NCBI RefSeq assembly: GCF_000805455.1
Contig: NZ_JSUS01000071.1
Location: forward strand, 1-64,000
Length of the DNA: 64,000 nucleotides
Source: Acinetobacter sp. A47
GTDB taxonomy: Bacteria > Pseudomonadota > Gammaproteobacteria > Pseudomonadales > Moraxellaceae
Direction: 5' to 3'
The notes under the pieces: generated by a model
What the model was told of the DNA's origin: nothing
The model's input: the letters and a program-made list of their open reading frames with translations, nothing else
Databases searched by the model: none
Translations under genes and position numbers: made by a program
Shown: positions 29,415 to 38,595 of the stretch, in pieces
How the letters are laid out: the number at the start of each line of letters is the position of its first letter
How positions within the stretch are numbered: the first letter of the stretch is position 1

Positions 29415-30175
29415 GCACTCCGCTTATTCAACTGGAGAATATCTCTGTCCGGCGTGATGAACGGGATATTTTGAGAAATGTCGATTTTGCCCTGCAGGCA
29501 AAAGAGATTGTGACATTAATTGGCCCCAACGGCGCCGGCAAGTCAACCTTAATTAAAGTGCTACTGGGCATCATGTCACCCAATGCAGGCCAGGTCCGCT
29601 TCTCGAAAAAATTAAAAATGGCCTATGTGCCACAAAAGTTCAACCCGTCAGCCAGCCTGCCGCTACGTGTCCAGGACTTACTTGAACTGGAGGCTTGTGA
29701 AGCAGGTCTGCGGGCCGAGATTATCCGGGACACCGGCATCCAGAAATTACAGCTTTCCAAGGTACAGCAACTGTCAGGTGGGGAGCGGCAACGGGTTTTA
29801 CTGGCCCGGGCCTTAATGCGCCAGCCTGACATTCTTGTACTGGATGAACCGATGCAAGGTCTGGATATCCAGTCCGAAGCAGAACTTTATGAATATGTAC
29901 GCAGCCTGCCAGAACGCTATGGCTGTGCCGTGCTCATGGTATCGCATGACTTGCAGTGGGTCATGCAAGGTACGCATCGCGTAGTCTGCCTGAACAGGCA
30001 TATCTGTTGCAGCGGCCTGCCTGAAAGTATTCAGCAACACCCCGAATATCAGGCTATTTTTGGTACACAACGGATGTTCTACCAGCATCATCATAATCAT
30101 TGCGGACACAGCGACCATGCCGAGCCCTGCTCACATGATCCACGCCCTCATATTCACCCGGAGCCGAAGGTCTAA
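29387..30175 (+). CDS. znuC: Zinc ABC transporter, ATPase
   Basis: A 262-residue ATPase with Walker A GPNGAGKST near 45, signature LSGGERQR, Walker B ILVLDEP and the switch His in MVSHDLQWV. The C-terminal tail is unusually rich in His and Cys (HHHNHCGHSDHAEPCSHDPRPHIH), a likely zinc-binding extension. The start at 29387 lies inside zur, giving translational coupling. Three bases separate it from znuB. Confidence 0.95.
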   Translation: MSSVQHTSVSTPLIQLENISVRRDERDILRNVDFALQAKEIVTLIGPNGAGKSTLIKVLLGIMSPNAGQVRFSKKLKMAYVPQKFNPSASLPLRVQDLLELEACEAGLRAEIIRDTGIQKLQLSKVQQLSGGERQRVLLARALMRQPDILVLDEPMQGLDIQSEAELYEYVRSLPERYGCAVLMVSHDLQWVMQGTHRVVCLNRHICCSGLPESIQQHPEYQAIFGTQRMFYQHHHNHCGHSDHAEPCSHDPRPHIHPEPKV

Positions 30176-30178
30176 GCC

Positions 30179-30979
30179 ATGATGGAATGGTTACAACTCC
30201 TCTTACCTGCCTGGATCATGGGGACCCTGCTGGTTTTCCTGACGGCACCACTCGGCTGCCTGATGCTCTGGCGCAGGATGTCTTTTTTTGCCGATACCAT
30301 GGCCCATGGCACCCTGCTCGGGGTGGCAATCGCAGGTATCCTGCATTTACCGCTATGGCTAGGCGTGGCTTTTCTTGCAGGCTTATTGGTTGCGATTTTA
30401 TGGGTGCTGCATGACTCCCGCCTACCCAATGATGCCCTGCTTGCCTTGAGCTCTGCTACCCTGCTCTGCTCCGGGCTGCTGTTAATCCAGCAGGTACCGA
30501 GCTTGCGCCCTGAATTACTGAGCTATTTATTTGGCGATCTGCTCAGTATCGAATGGGCAGACCTGCCCGTATTTGCCGTGGTGATTGTAGCGGCACTGGC
30601 CGTCCTGTACCGTGCCTGGTCAGCACAGATCCAGATGGCCATTGATCCGGATATTGCCATGAGTGAAGGGATCAGTGCTAACTGGCAACGTCTGATTTTC
30701 ATGTTGTTACTGGCTTTATTTACGGTACTGGCGCTCCGTGCAGTCGGTTCCCTGCTGATGGGAGCCCTGCTGGTGATTCCTGCGCTAAGTGCTCGCCTGC
30801 TGGCCCATTCTCCCAAGCAGATGGTGATCTGGGCATTTATACTGGCCCAACTCGGTGTGACCGTAGGCCTGTGGTCAAGCGCAGCCCTGAATATTTCGAC
30901 AGGCTTAAGCATTGTGCTGTGCATGGCGCTGTGTTTTGCCACAATTTTTATCGCCCAGAAATTAAAGCAGCTGTCCTGA
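30179..30979 (+). CDS. znuB: Zinc ABC transporter, membrane permease
   Basis: A 266-residue permease of the ABC-3 family with seven to eight hydrophobic segments. Landmarks include CLMLWRRMSFFADTMAHGTLLGVAIAG at the start and LLALFTVLALRAVGSLLMGALLVIPALSARLLAHSP in the second half, which is typical for ZnuB. Two adjacent ATG codons allow a start at 30179 or 30182. It is the last gene of the zur-znuC-znuB unit, and no clear terminator follows before the convergent LysE gene seven bases away. Confidence 0.95.
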   Translation: MMEWLQLLLPAWIMGTLLVFLTAPLGCLMLWRRMSFFADTMAHGTLLGVAIAGILHLPLWLGVAFLAGLLVAILWVLHDSRLPNDALLALSSATLLCSGLLLIQQVPSLRPELLSYLFGDLLSIEWADLPVFAVVIVAALAVLYRAWSAQIQMAIDPDIAMSEGISANWQRLIFMLLLALFTVLALRAVGSLLMGALLVIPALSARLLAHSPKQMVIWAFILAQLGVTVGLWSSAALNISTGLSIVLCMALCFATIFIAQKLKQLS

Positions 30980-30986
30980 TCGGCAT

Positions 30987-31613
30987 TTAAGCTGAGCGCT
31001 GGATCACACTCAATAACAGGGCGGCACAGCCAAACATCACTGCAAAAGCGCGGTTCAGATATTTTTGCTGCCTAGGTGAACGTAGCAACCTTAATACTTT
31101 CGATGCCAGCCCCGTATAACCGGCCATCACAATCAGGTCAATCATGATCATGGTGATCGCCATGATCAGATATTGCAGCCATTGCGGCCGGCTTAAATCC
31201 AGAAACTGCGGCAACACCGCCAGCAAAAATACAATCGCTTTGGGATTACTCATGTTCACCACAAAGCCTTTCAATACCAAAGCGAAGGCGGATTTATCCT
31301 TGTGTTCCTGCCGGATCTGGATCGACTCAACCGGGGCTTGCCACTGTACATAGGCCAGATATAGCAGATAGATCACCCCAAACCATTTCACCACCTGAAA
31401 AGCCCATGGCGTGGTTGCAAACAGCACCCCGACCCCGGCAGCGACAATCAAGAACTGAATCCCCAATGCCACCTGCAAGCCAATGGCATTCCAGTAGCCA
31501 TGCCGGAAACCATAGTTAAGCCCGCTCGACATTGAAGCAATTGCACCAGCGCCGGGAGAAATACTAATCACCCAGCAAGCCAACATAAAGGCAAACCAAA
31601 CCTGCACAGACAT
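30987..31613 (-). CDS. LysE-family amino-acid exporter (RhtB type)
   Basis: A 208-residue inner-membrane protein with six hydrophobic segments and the family signature SPGAGAIASMSSGLNYGFRHGYWNAIGLQ near the N-terminus. A long middle block (GFVVNMSNPKAIVFLLAVLPQFL) carries the conserved NPKA motif. It probably exports an amino acid or homoserine-like metabolite; the substrate cannot be read from the sequence. It is convergent with znuB and transcribed alone. A second LysE-family gene lies at 45559. Confidence 0.9.
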   Translation of the reverse strand: MSVQVWFAFMLACWVISISPGAGAIASMSSGLNYGFRHGYWNAIGLQVALGIQFLIVAAGVGVLFATTPWAFQVVKWFGVIYLLYLAYVQWQAPVESIQIRQEHKDKSAFALVLKGFVVNMSNPKAIVFLLAVLPQFLDLSRPQWLQYLIMAITMIMIDLIVMAGYTGLASKVLRLLRSPRQQKYLNRAFAVMFGCAALLLSVIQRSA

Positions 31614-31771
31614 GACCGCAGCATCATAAAATAAAAGCTGAATTATACTGTTTTAGCCCGCTATGATGCTGATCTTTTAGGCAATAAAATTTCACAAATA
31701 CGCTACTCAGCTTCAACAACATCAGGCACAATGAGGCTTTTTTATCCCTTAAAAAAACTAAGGAGATTTTA

Positions 31772-32692
31772 ATGACTGCGCAATCTGTCATTCTTCCGTT
31801 ACCTTCTGATCATGCACGCTTTATTGTTTTACGCTTAAAAGACCTAACCATTGCCGAATTAAAACAACAGATCGAGGCCCTGCTAACCACACGTGATCGC
31901 CTCATTACCCAACACCCAAACGACCAGATTAAAACCGCGATCGCTTTTGGCCCTGAGCTTTGGGCAAAGCTGTATCCACAGACACCCGAAGGCTTTAAAC
32001 AACTTGATCCTCAAAACGGGGCATTTAACATGCCAGTGGTGCCAGCAGATGTCTTCATCCATATTGCCAGCGCCCGTGCCGATATCTGTTTTGCAATCAG
32101 CCAGGCTTTCTTTACCGGCATTCAGGACAAGGTCGAGGTACTGGATGAGCGCGCCTGCTTCCGTTTCTTTGACGGTCGCGACATGACCGGCTTTATCGAT
32201 GGCACAGAGAACCCGCAATTTCCGGATGATCGCGCCGAGGCAGCGTTACTGCCTGAAGCAGCAGGTACCTTTGCAGATGGCAGCTTTATTTTTGCCCAGC
32301 GCTATACCCATGACCTAGCCAAATGGCGACAGCTGAAAGTCGATGCACAGGAACACGTATTTGGCCGTACCAAGCTCGAATCCATTGAACTTGATGATGA
32401 TGTCAAACCTGCCAACTCCCATGTGGCACGTACCGTAGTTGAAGATGAAGCGGGCGAAGAAATGGAAATCTTGCGCCATAGCCTGCCTTATGGGGATGGC
32501 AAGGGAGAACAGGGTCTGTTCTTTGTGGCTTATACCAACAATTTAAGCATTATTGATGAAATGCTGAAGCGCATGTTTGGTACTGCTGGCGACGGCATTC
32601 ATGATCGCCTGCTGCATTTTACCACTGCAATCGACGGTGCTTATTATTTTGCGCCAAGTGACGAGTTGCTGGAACAGCTTCTGGAACATTAA
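31772..32692 (+). CDS. Dye-decolorizing (Dyp-type) heme peroxidase
   Basis: A 306-residue cytoplasmic-type peroxidase (class P/YfeX-like) that oxidises substrates with hydrogen peroxide. The GxxDG motif is GFIDG at 140-144 with catalytic Asp143, the likely proximal heme ligand is His217 (ANSHVAR), and the distal Arg is Arg235 (EILRHSLPYG). There is no Tat or Sec signal. The start follows AAGGAG. It stands alone, followed by a hairpin (GCTATATTA / TAATATAGC, 32705-32727) without a T run. No encapsulin gene and no encapsulin-targeting tail are seen. Confidence 0.93.
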   Translation: MTAQSVILPLPSDHARFIVLRLKDLTIAELKQQIEALLTTRDRLITQHPNDQIKTAIAFGPELWAKLYPQTPEGFKQLDPQNGAFNMPVVPADVFIHIASARADICFAISQAFFTGIQDKVEVLDERACFRFFDGRDMTGFIDGTENPQFPDDRAEAALLPEAAGTFADGSFIFAQRYTHDLAKWRQLKVDAQEHVFGRTKLESIELDDDVKPANSHVARTVVEDEAGEEMEILRHSLPYGDGKGEQGLFFVAYTNNLSIIDEMLKRMFGTAGDGIHDRLLHFTTAIDGAYYFAPSDELLEQLLEH

Positions 32693-32866
32693 AACAAACA
32701 GAGATGCTATATTAATCAATAATATAGCGTCCAGATAATACCCATAATCGCATCAACTGGAAAAAGATTTATGGGAATATGTTAATTCCGGCAAAATCCC
32801 ACTCCCCTTCTGCCTTGAAAATTTGCTATATTTGACGTTTTTCCGCGACATTTATTTTCGGTAACT

Positions 32867-34657
32867 ATGAATACGGCAATACAAACAGCTCTTGATCATG
32901 CGGTACAAACCCTGCAACAGCAAGGTGTACTTCCTTCAGATTGGACCAACACGAGCCATTTAACCCGTACCAAAGACCGAAGTCACGGAGACTTTGCTTC
33001 CAATATCGCCATGATCGGCGCTAAAGCTGCCGGTCTGAAACCACGTGATCTGGCTGAAAAAATCCTGGCTGCACTTCCAGCGGTAGCCGATATCAGCAAG
33101 GCAGAAATCGCGGGTCCGGGCTTTATTAACTTTTTCTTAAATGCCGACCAGCGCTATGCCGTTCTCGACCAGATTCAGGCACAGAAAAATCAGTTTGGCC
33201 GTAGCCAGGCCAACGCAGCTAAAAAAATCCAGGTCGAGTTTGTTTCGGCCAACCCGACCTCTAGCCTGCATGTCGGGCATGGTCGTGGCGCAGCCTACGG
33301 CATGACCGTTGCCAACTTATTAGAAGCCACAGGTGCAACGGTTGATCGTGAATACTATGTCAATGATGCCGGCCGTCAGATGGACATTCTGGCGACTTCA
33401 ACCTATTTACGTTATTTAGAGCTGACCGGGCAAACACTGGTCTTCCCGAAAAATGCATATCAGGGCGATTACGTTAAAGAAATCGCTCAGGAAATTATTG
33501 ATAAAGATGGCAATGCACATGTCCGTGCTGTAGCAGACATCTACAAAGATGTGCCAGAAGACGTGCAATATGCCGAGGAACTTGATGCTGAAGGCAACAA
33601 GGTTGTGCTTTCAGGTGACAAAGAAAAACATATCGATGGCCTGATCGCAAATTCACAGCAGCATCTGGGTGCAGACTACCGTGTGTTCCATCAGGCAGCA
33701 CTACATGCCATTCTGGATGATATCAAGGATGACCTTGCCGATTTCGGCGTAACCTTCGACAAATGGTTCAGCGAAGACTCATTGACCGACAAGATTGATG
33801 AAGCGCTTGAGACACTTGATCAACGTGGTTACCTGTATGAGAAAGACGGCAATATCTGGTTTAAATCAACCGCATTTGGTGATGAAAAAGACCGTGTGGT
33901 CAAACGTCGTAATGGTCAAACCACATACTTCGCCTCTGACATCGCTTATCACCTGAATAAATTACAACGTGGCTATACTGACCTGATTGATATCTGGGGT
34001 TCTGACCACCACGGTTATATCTCGCGCGTGAAAGCAGCGATTGATGCCCTGGGTTATGACTCGAAGAAACTGACTGTACTGTTAGTTCAGTTCGTCAGCC
34101 TGTGGCGCGGTGGTGAGATGGTACAGATGTCATCCCGTTCAGGCCAGTTCGTGACTTTACGTGACTTGCGTAAAGAAGTAGGGAATGATGCCGCGCGTTT
34201 CTACTATGTAATGCGTAAATCTGAACAGCACATCGACTTTGACCTCGATCTTGCAGTGTCACAAAGTAAAGACAATGCCGTGTATTACATCCAGTATGCG
34301 CATGCACGTATTTGCCGTATGCTTGAAAAAGCGGCAACAACAGGCATCAATTTAGATCCGGTTGCGGCACGTGAACATGCCAACCGTTTAGAACTGGATG
34401 CTGAAACCGAGATCCTGGCCAAGCTGGCTGCTTATCCGGATATTCTGGTACGTGCAGCAAATGCCTATGAACCGCACCAGATCGGTAACTATCTCAAAGA
34501 ATTGGCTGCCCTGTTCCATGCTTGGTATAATGAACACAAAGTTTTAGGTGATGATGTTGCTCTTTCGCAAGCACGCCTGTTACTTTCAGTCAATGTACGT
34601 CAGGTATTGCGCAATGGCCTGGAATTGCTCGGTGTATCTGCACCTGAGACCATGTAA
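32867..34657 (+). CDS. argS: Arginyl-tRNA synthetase
   Basis: Class I synthetase of 596 residues with HVGHG (135-139) as the HIGH motif. As in many arginyl enzymes, the canonical KMSK is replaced, here around MSSRSGQFVTLRD. The N-terminal add-1 domain and C-terminal DALR anticodon-binding domain (VRAANAYEPHQIGNYLKELAALFHAWYN) are complete. It starts at 32867 and is followed about 300 bases later by a SPOR-domain gene, a common neighbour. Confidence 0.98.
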   Translation: MNTAIQTALDHAVQTLQQQGVLPSDWTNTSHLTRTKDRSHGDFASNIAMIGAKAAGLKPRDLAEKILAALPAVADISKAEIAGPGFINFFLNADQRYAVLDQIQAQKNQFGRSQANAAKKIQVEFVSANPTSSLHVGHGRGAAYGMTVANLLEATGATVDREYYVNDAGRQMDILATSTYLRYLELTGQTLVFPKNAYQGDYVKEIAQEIIDKDGNAHVRAVADIYKDVPEDVQYAEELDAEGNKVVLSGDKEKHIDGLIANSQQHLGADYRVFHQAALHAILDDIKDDLADFGVTFDKWFSEDSLTDKIDEALETLDQRGYLYEKDGNIWFKSTAFGDEKDRVVKRRNGQTTYFASDIAYHLNKLQRGYTDLIDIWGSDHHGYISRVKAAIDALGYDSKKLTVLLVQFVSLWRGGEMVQMSSRSGQFVTLRDLRKEVGNDAARFYYVMRKSEQHIDFDLDLAVSQSKDNAVYYIQYAHARICRMLEKAATTGINLDPVAAREHANRLELDAETEILAKLAAYPDILVRAANAYEPHQIGNYLKELAALFHAWYNEHKVLGDDVALSQARLLLSVNVRQVLRNGLELLGVSAPETM

Positions 34658-34703
34658 TACAAGTGAAGCGATAGCTTCACACATGGTCGCAAGACAAGAG
34701 CTA

Positions 34704-34822
34704 TGCTCGCAGTAAAGATGTAAATAGCAAAGTAACACTCTTACGCAGCGTTGCTGCTCATGATGCAAGACCTTGTGCCCTATATGGCCGATGTGCTCGC
34801 AGTAAGGATGTCATCAGCAAAG
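34704..34822. repeat. Two 29-bp direct repeats downstream of argS
   Basis: Copies at 34704-34732 and 34794-34822 both start TGCTCGCAGTAA and end AGCAAAG; 25 of 29 positions agree. Weaker similarity extends to the left (CATG-x-T-CGCAAGAC-like). The 298-base spacer between argS and the SPOR gene holds nothing else recognisable. Confidence 0.6.
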
Positions 34823-34955
34823 CTTAAAAGCATGTAAACTTAGTCCATCATTGTTAAACAATATGGTAAACAAGGCATTATTTTTTAAAGATAATGCTTT
34901 GTTTTTAAGTAGATTCAAGTTACAAATAAACCAATAGGATCAAGAGGAATTTCCG

Positions 34956-35570
34956 GTGTTTGGAAAAACGCAACGTGGTGTATCTGAACGACCAAACAAG
35001 CCTAAAAAACCGCTCATTCCAAAGTGGCTGGGAATGCTTGTGGCTATTCTTGCGATCCTATGTGCAGTCGTGATGCTGATGCTGTGGCAGCCATGGCAAC
35101 CGGTTCCTGCCAAAAATCAGGTGACATCAGAACACTATCAGGAAGAAAACACCAATAAGGACTACCGTTTCTATGATCTGCTACCTCAACAGCAGGTCAC
35201 ACCGATTCCCGAGCAGGCAGTTCCCGAAACCAAGCGTCAGGGTAATGTTGTCATTATTGAATCGCCAAAAGCAGAAACCACCACGACTGAAAATACAGAC
35301 AATGGCCTGACCGCAAGCGAACAGCCGGCCGCTCCAGCCCATACCACCTATATTTTACAAGTACGCAGCTATCCTGATCCGGACAGTGCCGATGCACGTC
35401 GTGCAGAAATTATCCTAAATGGCCTCTCTGCAGATGTTGTTAAAAGTGTCGAAAATGGCCAGACCTGGTACCGGGTTTTTTCTGGTCCCTACGATAGTCA
35501 GGAATCTGCACTTGCAGCCCAGCAAACATTGCAACATAGTGGTATTGACTCGATTGTGATCAAGCAATAA
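34956..35570 (+). CDS. SPOR-domain membrane protein
   Basis: A 204-residue protein with a cytoplasmic N-terminus, a single membrane helix (WLGMLVAILAILCAVVMLMLW), a variable Pro/Thr/Glu-rich linker and a C-terminal SPOR domain of about 75 residues (YILQVRSYPDPDSADARRAEIILNGLSADVVKSV ... GPYDSQESALAAQQTL). SPOR domains bind denuded septal peptidoglycan, so a cell-division or envelope role is likely; FtsN-like proteins have this layout and this gene follows argS as ftsN often does. The start is GTG at 34956 with AGAGG upstream. A strong terminator follows. Confidence 0.9.
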   Translation: MFGKTQRGVSERPNKPKKPLIPKWLGMLVAILAILCAVVMLMLWQPWQPVPAKNQVTSEHYQEENTNKDYRFYDLLPQQQVTPIPEQAVPETKRQGNVVIIESPKAETTTTENTDNGLTASEQPAAPAHTTYILQVRSYPDPDSADARRAEIILNGLSADVVKSVENGQTWYRVFSGPYDSQESALAAQQTLQHSGIDSIVIKQ

Positions 35571-35584
35571 CCAGATATCTGATT

Positions 35585-35618
35585 AAAAAAAGGAGGAAAC
35601 TGTATTCCTCCTTTTTTT
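35585..35618. terminator. Bidirectional terminator
   Basis: AAAAAAAGGAGGAA and TTCCTCCTTTTTTT form a perfect 14-bp stem with a 6-base loop, between the SPOR gene (+) and the GST gene (-). Confidence 0.92.
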
Positions 35619-35628
35619 ATTTTGAAAC

Positions 35629-36282
35629 TCAGGCACACTGGGAATGTAAGCTTTTCTGTTCGGCTCTCTGAAAAGCAGGACGTTGCTGGACACGTTGTAC
35701 AAAGGCTTGAATATTCGGATATTTACCATGCAAGCGGTTTTGAATGGCAATCAGTGGAAATGCCATCTGAATATCTGCAAAAGAGAAATCGCCAGCAAAA
35801 TACTCATGCTCTGACAGATACTGTTCCAGATACAGAATGTGCTCTTTTACCCGTGGCCGCACAAACCCCGCCTTTACACCATTGGTAATCTTTTCGGCAA
35901 CCGGACGCAACAGCCACGGTACATGCTTACTGACACCATTCATCACCAAAGTCATCACCAGTAATGGCATTAGGGAGCCTTCTGCATAGTGCATCCAGTA
36001 GGCGTACTGTCGCTGATCCCTGATGGTCTGTGGCCTGAATGTCTGCTGACTATCATATTGTTGCTGCAAATAGTCTAAAATTACAGCAGATTCGACAATC
36101 ACCTCATCATTATCAACCAGAATCGGTGCTTTACCTAAAGGATGAATATTCTTGAGGCTCTCGGGTGCCGCATAACTGGGTAACCTTTGATAATACTCAA
36201 CCTGGTAATCGATCCCAAGTTCCTCTAATGCCCACAAGATGCGGAATGAACGTGAGCATTGTAGATAATGTAAGGTAATCAT
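35629..36282 (-). CDS. Glutathione S-transferase family protein
   Basis: A 217-residue protein with an N-terminal thioredoxin-like domain (MITLHYLQCSRSFRILWALEELGIDYQVEYYQR), the cis-Pro segment (LGKAPILVDNDEVIVESAVILDYL) with the Glu-Ser glutathione-binding pair, and a helical C-terminal domain. The catalytic Ser or Cys of the beta-class enzymes would be in LQCSRSFR. It probably conjugates or isomerises small electrophiles, with unknown substrate. Monocistronic, convergent with the SPOR gene. Confidence 0.9.
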   Translation of the reverse strand: MITLHYLQCSRSFRILWALEELGIDYQVEYYQRLPSYAAPESLKNIHPLGKAPILVDNDEVIVESAVILDYLQQQYDSQQTFRPQTIRDQRQYAYWMHYAEGSLMPLLVMTLVMNGVSKHVPWLLRPVAEKITNGVKAGFVRPRVKEHILYLEQYLSEHEYFAGDFSFADIQMAFPLIAIQNRLHGKYPNIQAFVQRVQQRPAFQRAEQKSLHSQCA

Positions 36283-36379
36283 TTTTGTGCCTGCTTTTTG
36301 ATGTGCAATTGCGATTTTAGATCCCTCTCACAATTGCACTTAGAATTATGTTTTGCCCAAGCACAATAGCACTTTAGTC

Positions 36380-36778
36380 TTAAAGAATCATGGTGTGAAT
36401 GTCTAAACTACGTAACAAAGTTTTAGTCACCGGCGTTTTGTTACAGACATTGAGCAGTTTTTCCTGCAACTCTGCTGTAACAGCTTGCTGGAACACAACC
36501 CGGCGTTCAATATGCTCCTGTTGTTCCCGGTTCGTATGAAAATCAACCTCAACCGTAAATTCACCCAAATCGATCTGCTTATGCTGGGCATACATCCGCA
36601 AGGTAATCATGGTACAGGAGGCCAGACTGGCCGCCAGCAAATCATAAGGCGCAGGTCCGGTATCATGCCCACCAAACTGTTCTGGTTTATCAGTGAGAAA
36701 CTGATGTGTACCGCTACTTACCTCACCTTTCCAGGGTTCAGGCAAGGTCAGGACTTTGCTGCTGGCAATAATGCTCAT
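36380..36778 (-). CDS. OsmC-family peroxide-reducing protein
   Basis: A 132-residue OsmC/Ohr-like protein. The expected reactive Cys is in LLAASLASCTMITLRMYA (about residue 54), a second is near the C-terminal VCNKTPVTKTL, and the early GGHDTGPAPYDLLAASL segment is a family hallmark. It probably reduces organic hydroperoxides, or handles other electrophiles, with thiol cofactors. Its ATG overlaps the stop of the pirin gene by four bases, so the two are coupled. Closer to the YhfA/OsmC subgroup than to Ohr. Confidence 0.9.
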   Translation of the reverse strand: MSIIASSKVLTLPEPWKGEVSSGTHQFLTDKPEQFGGHDTGPAPYDLLAASLASCTMITLRMYAQHKQIDLGEFTVEVDFHTNREQQEHIERRVVFQQAVTAELQEKLLNVCNKTPVTKTLLRSLDIHTMIL

Positions 36779-37722
36779 TTTGAGGCCCTCATCTGGTCTG
36801 GTAATACCGGCGCTTCCAGACGCTTGCCTTGATAATCAGGAATTTCGCCAAAACGTGCCGCATGATTCACCCAGTCTTCACGTGCCTGCTGTAAGTCTTG
36901 CATGCTCCGCCCTACAAAGTTCCACCACAGCAAGATTGGCGATTCAAACGGCTCTCCGCCAATTAACAGCAAGCGATGGCCCTGGGTTAACTCGACCTCG
37001 ATTTCGGTCAGCCCGGTTTCCAGCACCACCATGTTATCGGCTGTAAGCACATGACCGTTGACACGCGCAGTCCCTTCCAGCGCCATAAAGGCATATTCAA
37101 ATTCGGGATTTAGTGGAATACGGGTTCGAGTATCGGCCTGTGCGGTTAAATCGACGCCCACCAGAGGTGTATGCACCTGCACCGGGGAAGTGGTTTGCAG
37201 AAAATCCCCGACCAGCACGGTAAACTCAACCTGATCCTTACTGACCACAGGTAATTCTGGATAATGTTCAAACTTGGGATCGATATTGAGCTGATCATCA
37301 GGCAAGGCAATCCAGAGTTGCGCCGCATGCATCTGGGTTTCACTCTCAGGCGCTACCTCAGTATGCGAAATGCCGCGACCGGCAGTCATCAGGTTCACCT
37401 GTTTAGGGCGGATCAACTGTTTTGAGCCCAGACTATCGGTATGCATCATGGTACCTGCAATCATCCAGGTAAATGTCTGCAAACCAATATGCGGATGTGG
37501 CCCAACATCCAGTCCGTCACCTGCCGGAAAGCTGACCGGCCCGGCATGATCCAGAAAACACCAGGCACCGACCATGCGCTTATGCCGGCTTGGCAAGGCA
37601 CGCTTGATTACAGTCCCCTGCCCGATTTCGGCCGAGCGAATGGTAAATTCCTGAATAAACTGGTTAATGTATTGTTCACAATCCTTTGAATCGGAAATAG
37701 CGTTGTCATTATTATTGCTCAT
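36775..37722 (-). CDS. Pirin-family protein
   Basis: A 315-residue bicupin. The metal-binding residues of the N-terminal cupin lie in GPHPHIGLQTFTWMIAGTMMHTDSLGS and GISHTEV, matching His-His-His-Glu of iron pirins and the quercetinase-like YhaK/YhhW group. The function may be redox sensing or dioxygenase activity; this is not resolved by sequence. It is the first gene of a two-gene unit with the OsmC gene (ATGA overlap), which suggests a shared oxidative or electrophile stress role. Confidence 0.9.
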   Translation of the reverse strand: MSNNNDNAISDSKDCEQYINQFIQEFTIRSAEIGQGTVIKRALPSRHKRMVGAWCFLDHAGPVSFPAGDGLDVGPHPHIGLQTFTWMIAGTMMHTDSLGSKQLIRPKQVNLMTAGRGISHTEVAPESETQMHAAQLWIALPDDQLNIDPKFEHYPELPVVSKDQVEFTVLVGDFLQTTSPVQVHTPLVGVDLTAQADTRTRIPLNPEFEYAFMALEGTARVNGHVLTADNMVVLETGLTEIEVELTQGHRLLLIGGEPFESPILLWWNFVGRSMQDLQQAREDWVNHAARFGEIPDYQGKRLEAPVLPDQMRASK

Positions 37723-37857
37723 GATGTTGCTCTCTTTGACCTATAAGCGTGTGGTGCGTTGTTTCAATGATCTTAACAACACCACCACCATTCAATATAG
37801 TCATTTGGTAATACGCAGAGTGCCATGCATGAGACAATCCCGCTCATTGTCGTCTGT

Positions 37858-38103
37858 TCACGAATGAGACGGCATTTCCACAATCAGGCTGGTGAGCCGT
37901 CTGACGAGCGGCAGAAACACCAGTACCACCGGATAAGCGATCAACCATGACATCATCCATGTGCCTAACCACTGACTTAGTAACGCCGCTGAAAAACCCA
38001 GATGCATCAGCAGGTTTACAAAAGATAAAGTGGCGCTCATGAGACCGGATAACAATAGCGGAATAATCCATGCAGCATGTTTAGCGGCCAGTTTGCGGGG
38101 CAT
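37858..38103 (-). CDS. DUF2798 membrane protein
   Basis: A small protein of about 81 residues with two membrane helices (AAWIIPLLLSGLMSATLSFVNLLMHLGF and WLGTWMMSWLIAYPVVLVFLPLVRRL), the DUF2798 pattern. The start at 38103 (MPRKLAAKH) is used; the in-frame extension would start at a TTG codon. No clear ribosome-binding site is seen for either. It is 28 bases downstream of the DUF3861 gene. Function unknown. Confidence 0.75.
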   Translation of the reverse strand: MPRKLAAKHAAWIIPLLLSGLMSATLSFVNLLMHLGFSAALLSQWLGTWMMSWLIAYPVVLVFLPLVRRLTSLIVEMPSHS

Positions 38104-38131
38104 TGTTTTAGAGGATTTCAAGGTTTTAGAC

Positions 38132-38455
38132 TCATTTCGGTAGCGCGGAGGTTGATGCAGAAGACTTTACCTGCTGCTTTAAGCTTTTCATAAACTGGCC
38201 AAAAGCCGGCCAGAAATCTTCAAATAAAGGATGATCACGATGTTCCAGCATAACTTCACTAAACAGCTTTAGACCTACAGCAAATGACCTGGTGGTCTGT
38301 TCGTCAAAAAACTCGGCTTGCTTCAAGCGCTCAACAATCTCGAAAATATCATCATGATTGCCCGTATAAAATTCCAGACGTTCGGTATAGGTTGAAGCCT
38401 GCCCTTTGGCATCTTTTAAATGCTGGACAGTAACGTGATATTGGTGTTGTTTCAT
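38132..38455 (-). CDS. DUF3861 protein
   Basis: A 107-residue cytoplasmic protein resembling the DUF3861 family (KQHQYHVTVQHLKDAKGQ ... LEFYTGNHDDIFEIVERLKQ ... FAVGLKLFSEVMLEHRDHPLFEDFWPAFGQFMKSLK). No catalytic motif is known. It precedes the DUF2798 gene on the same strand with a 28-base gap and may share a transcript with it. Confidence 0.78.
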   Translation of the reverse strand: MKQHQYHVTVQHLKDAKGQASTYTERLEFYTGNHDDIFEIVERLKQAEFFDEQTTRSFAVGLKLFSEVMLEHRDHPLFEDFWPAFGQFMKSLKQQVKSSASTSALPK

Positions 38456-38595
38456 TGCTGTGCTCCAGAATGCTTGGGCATTCTCTTTTTATTTCAACCT
38501 GCAACAGGTCAAATGATCTGGGATAGCCTATTGAATAAATGCCATAAGGGCGCTGTCTGACTCATGGCCGTAGCATTCAAGAAGTGGCTCCCACC

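Noticed and set aside
34691..34830. argS 3' repeats as a CRISPR array
   Set aside because: Only two imperfect copies, wide spacing (about 61 bases between them) and no cas genes nearby.
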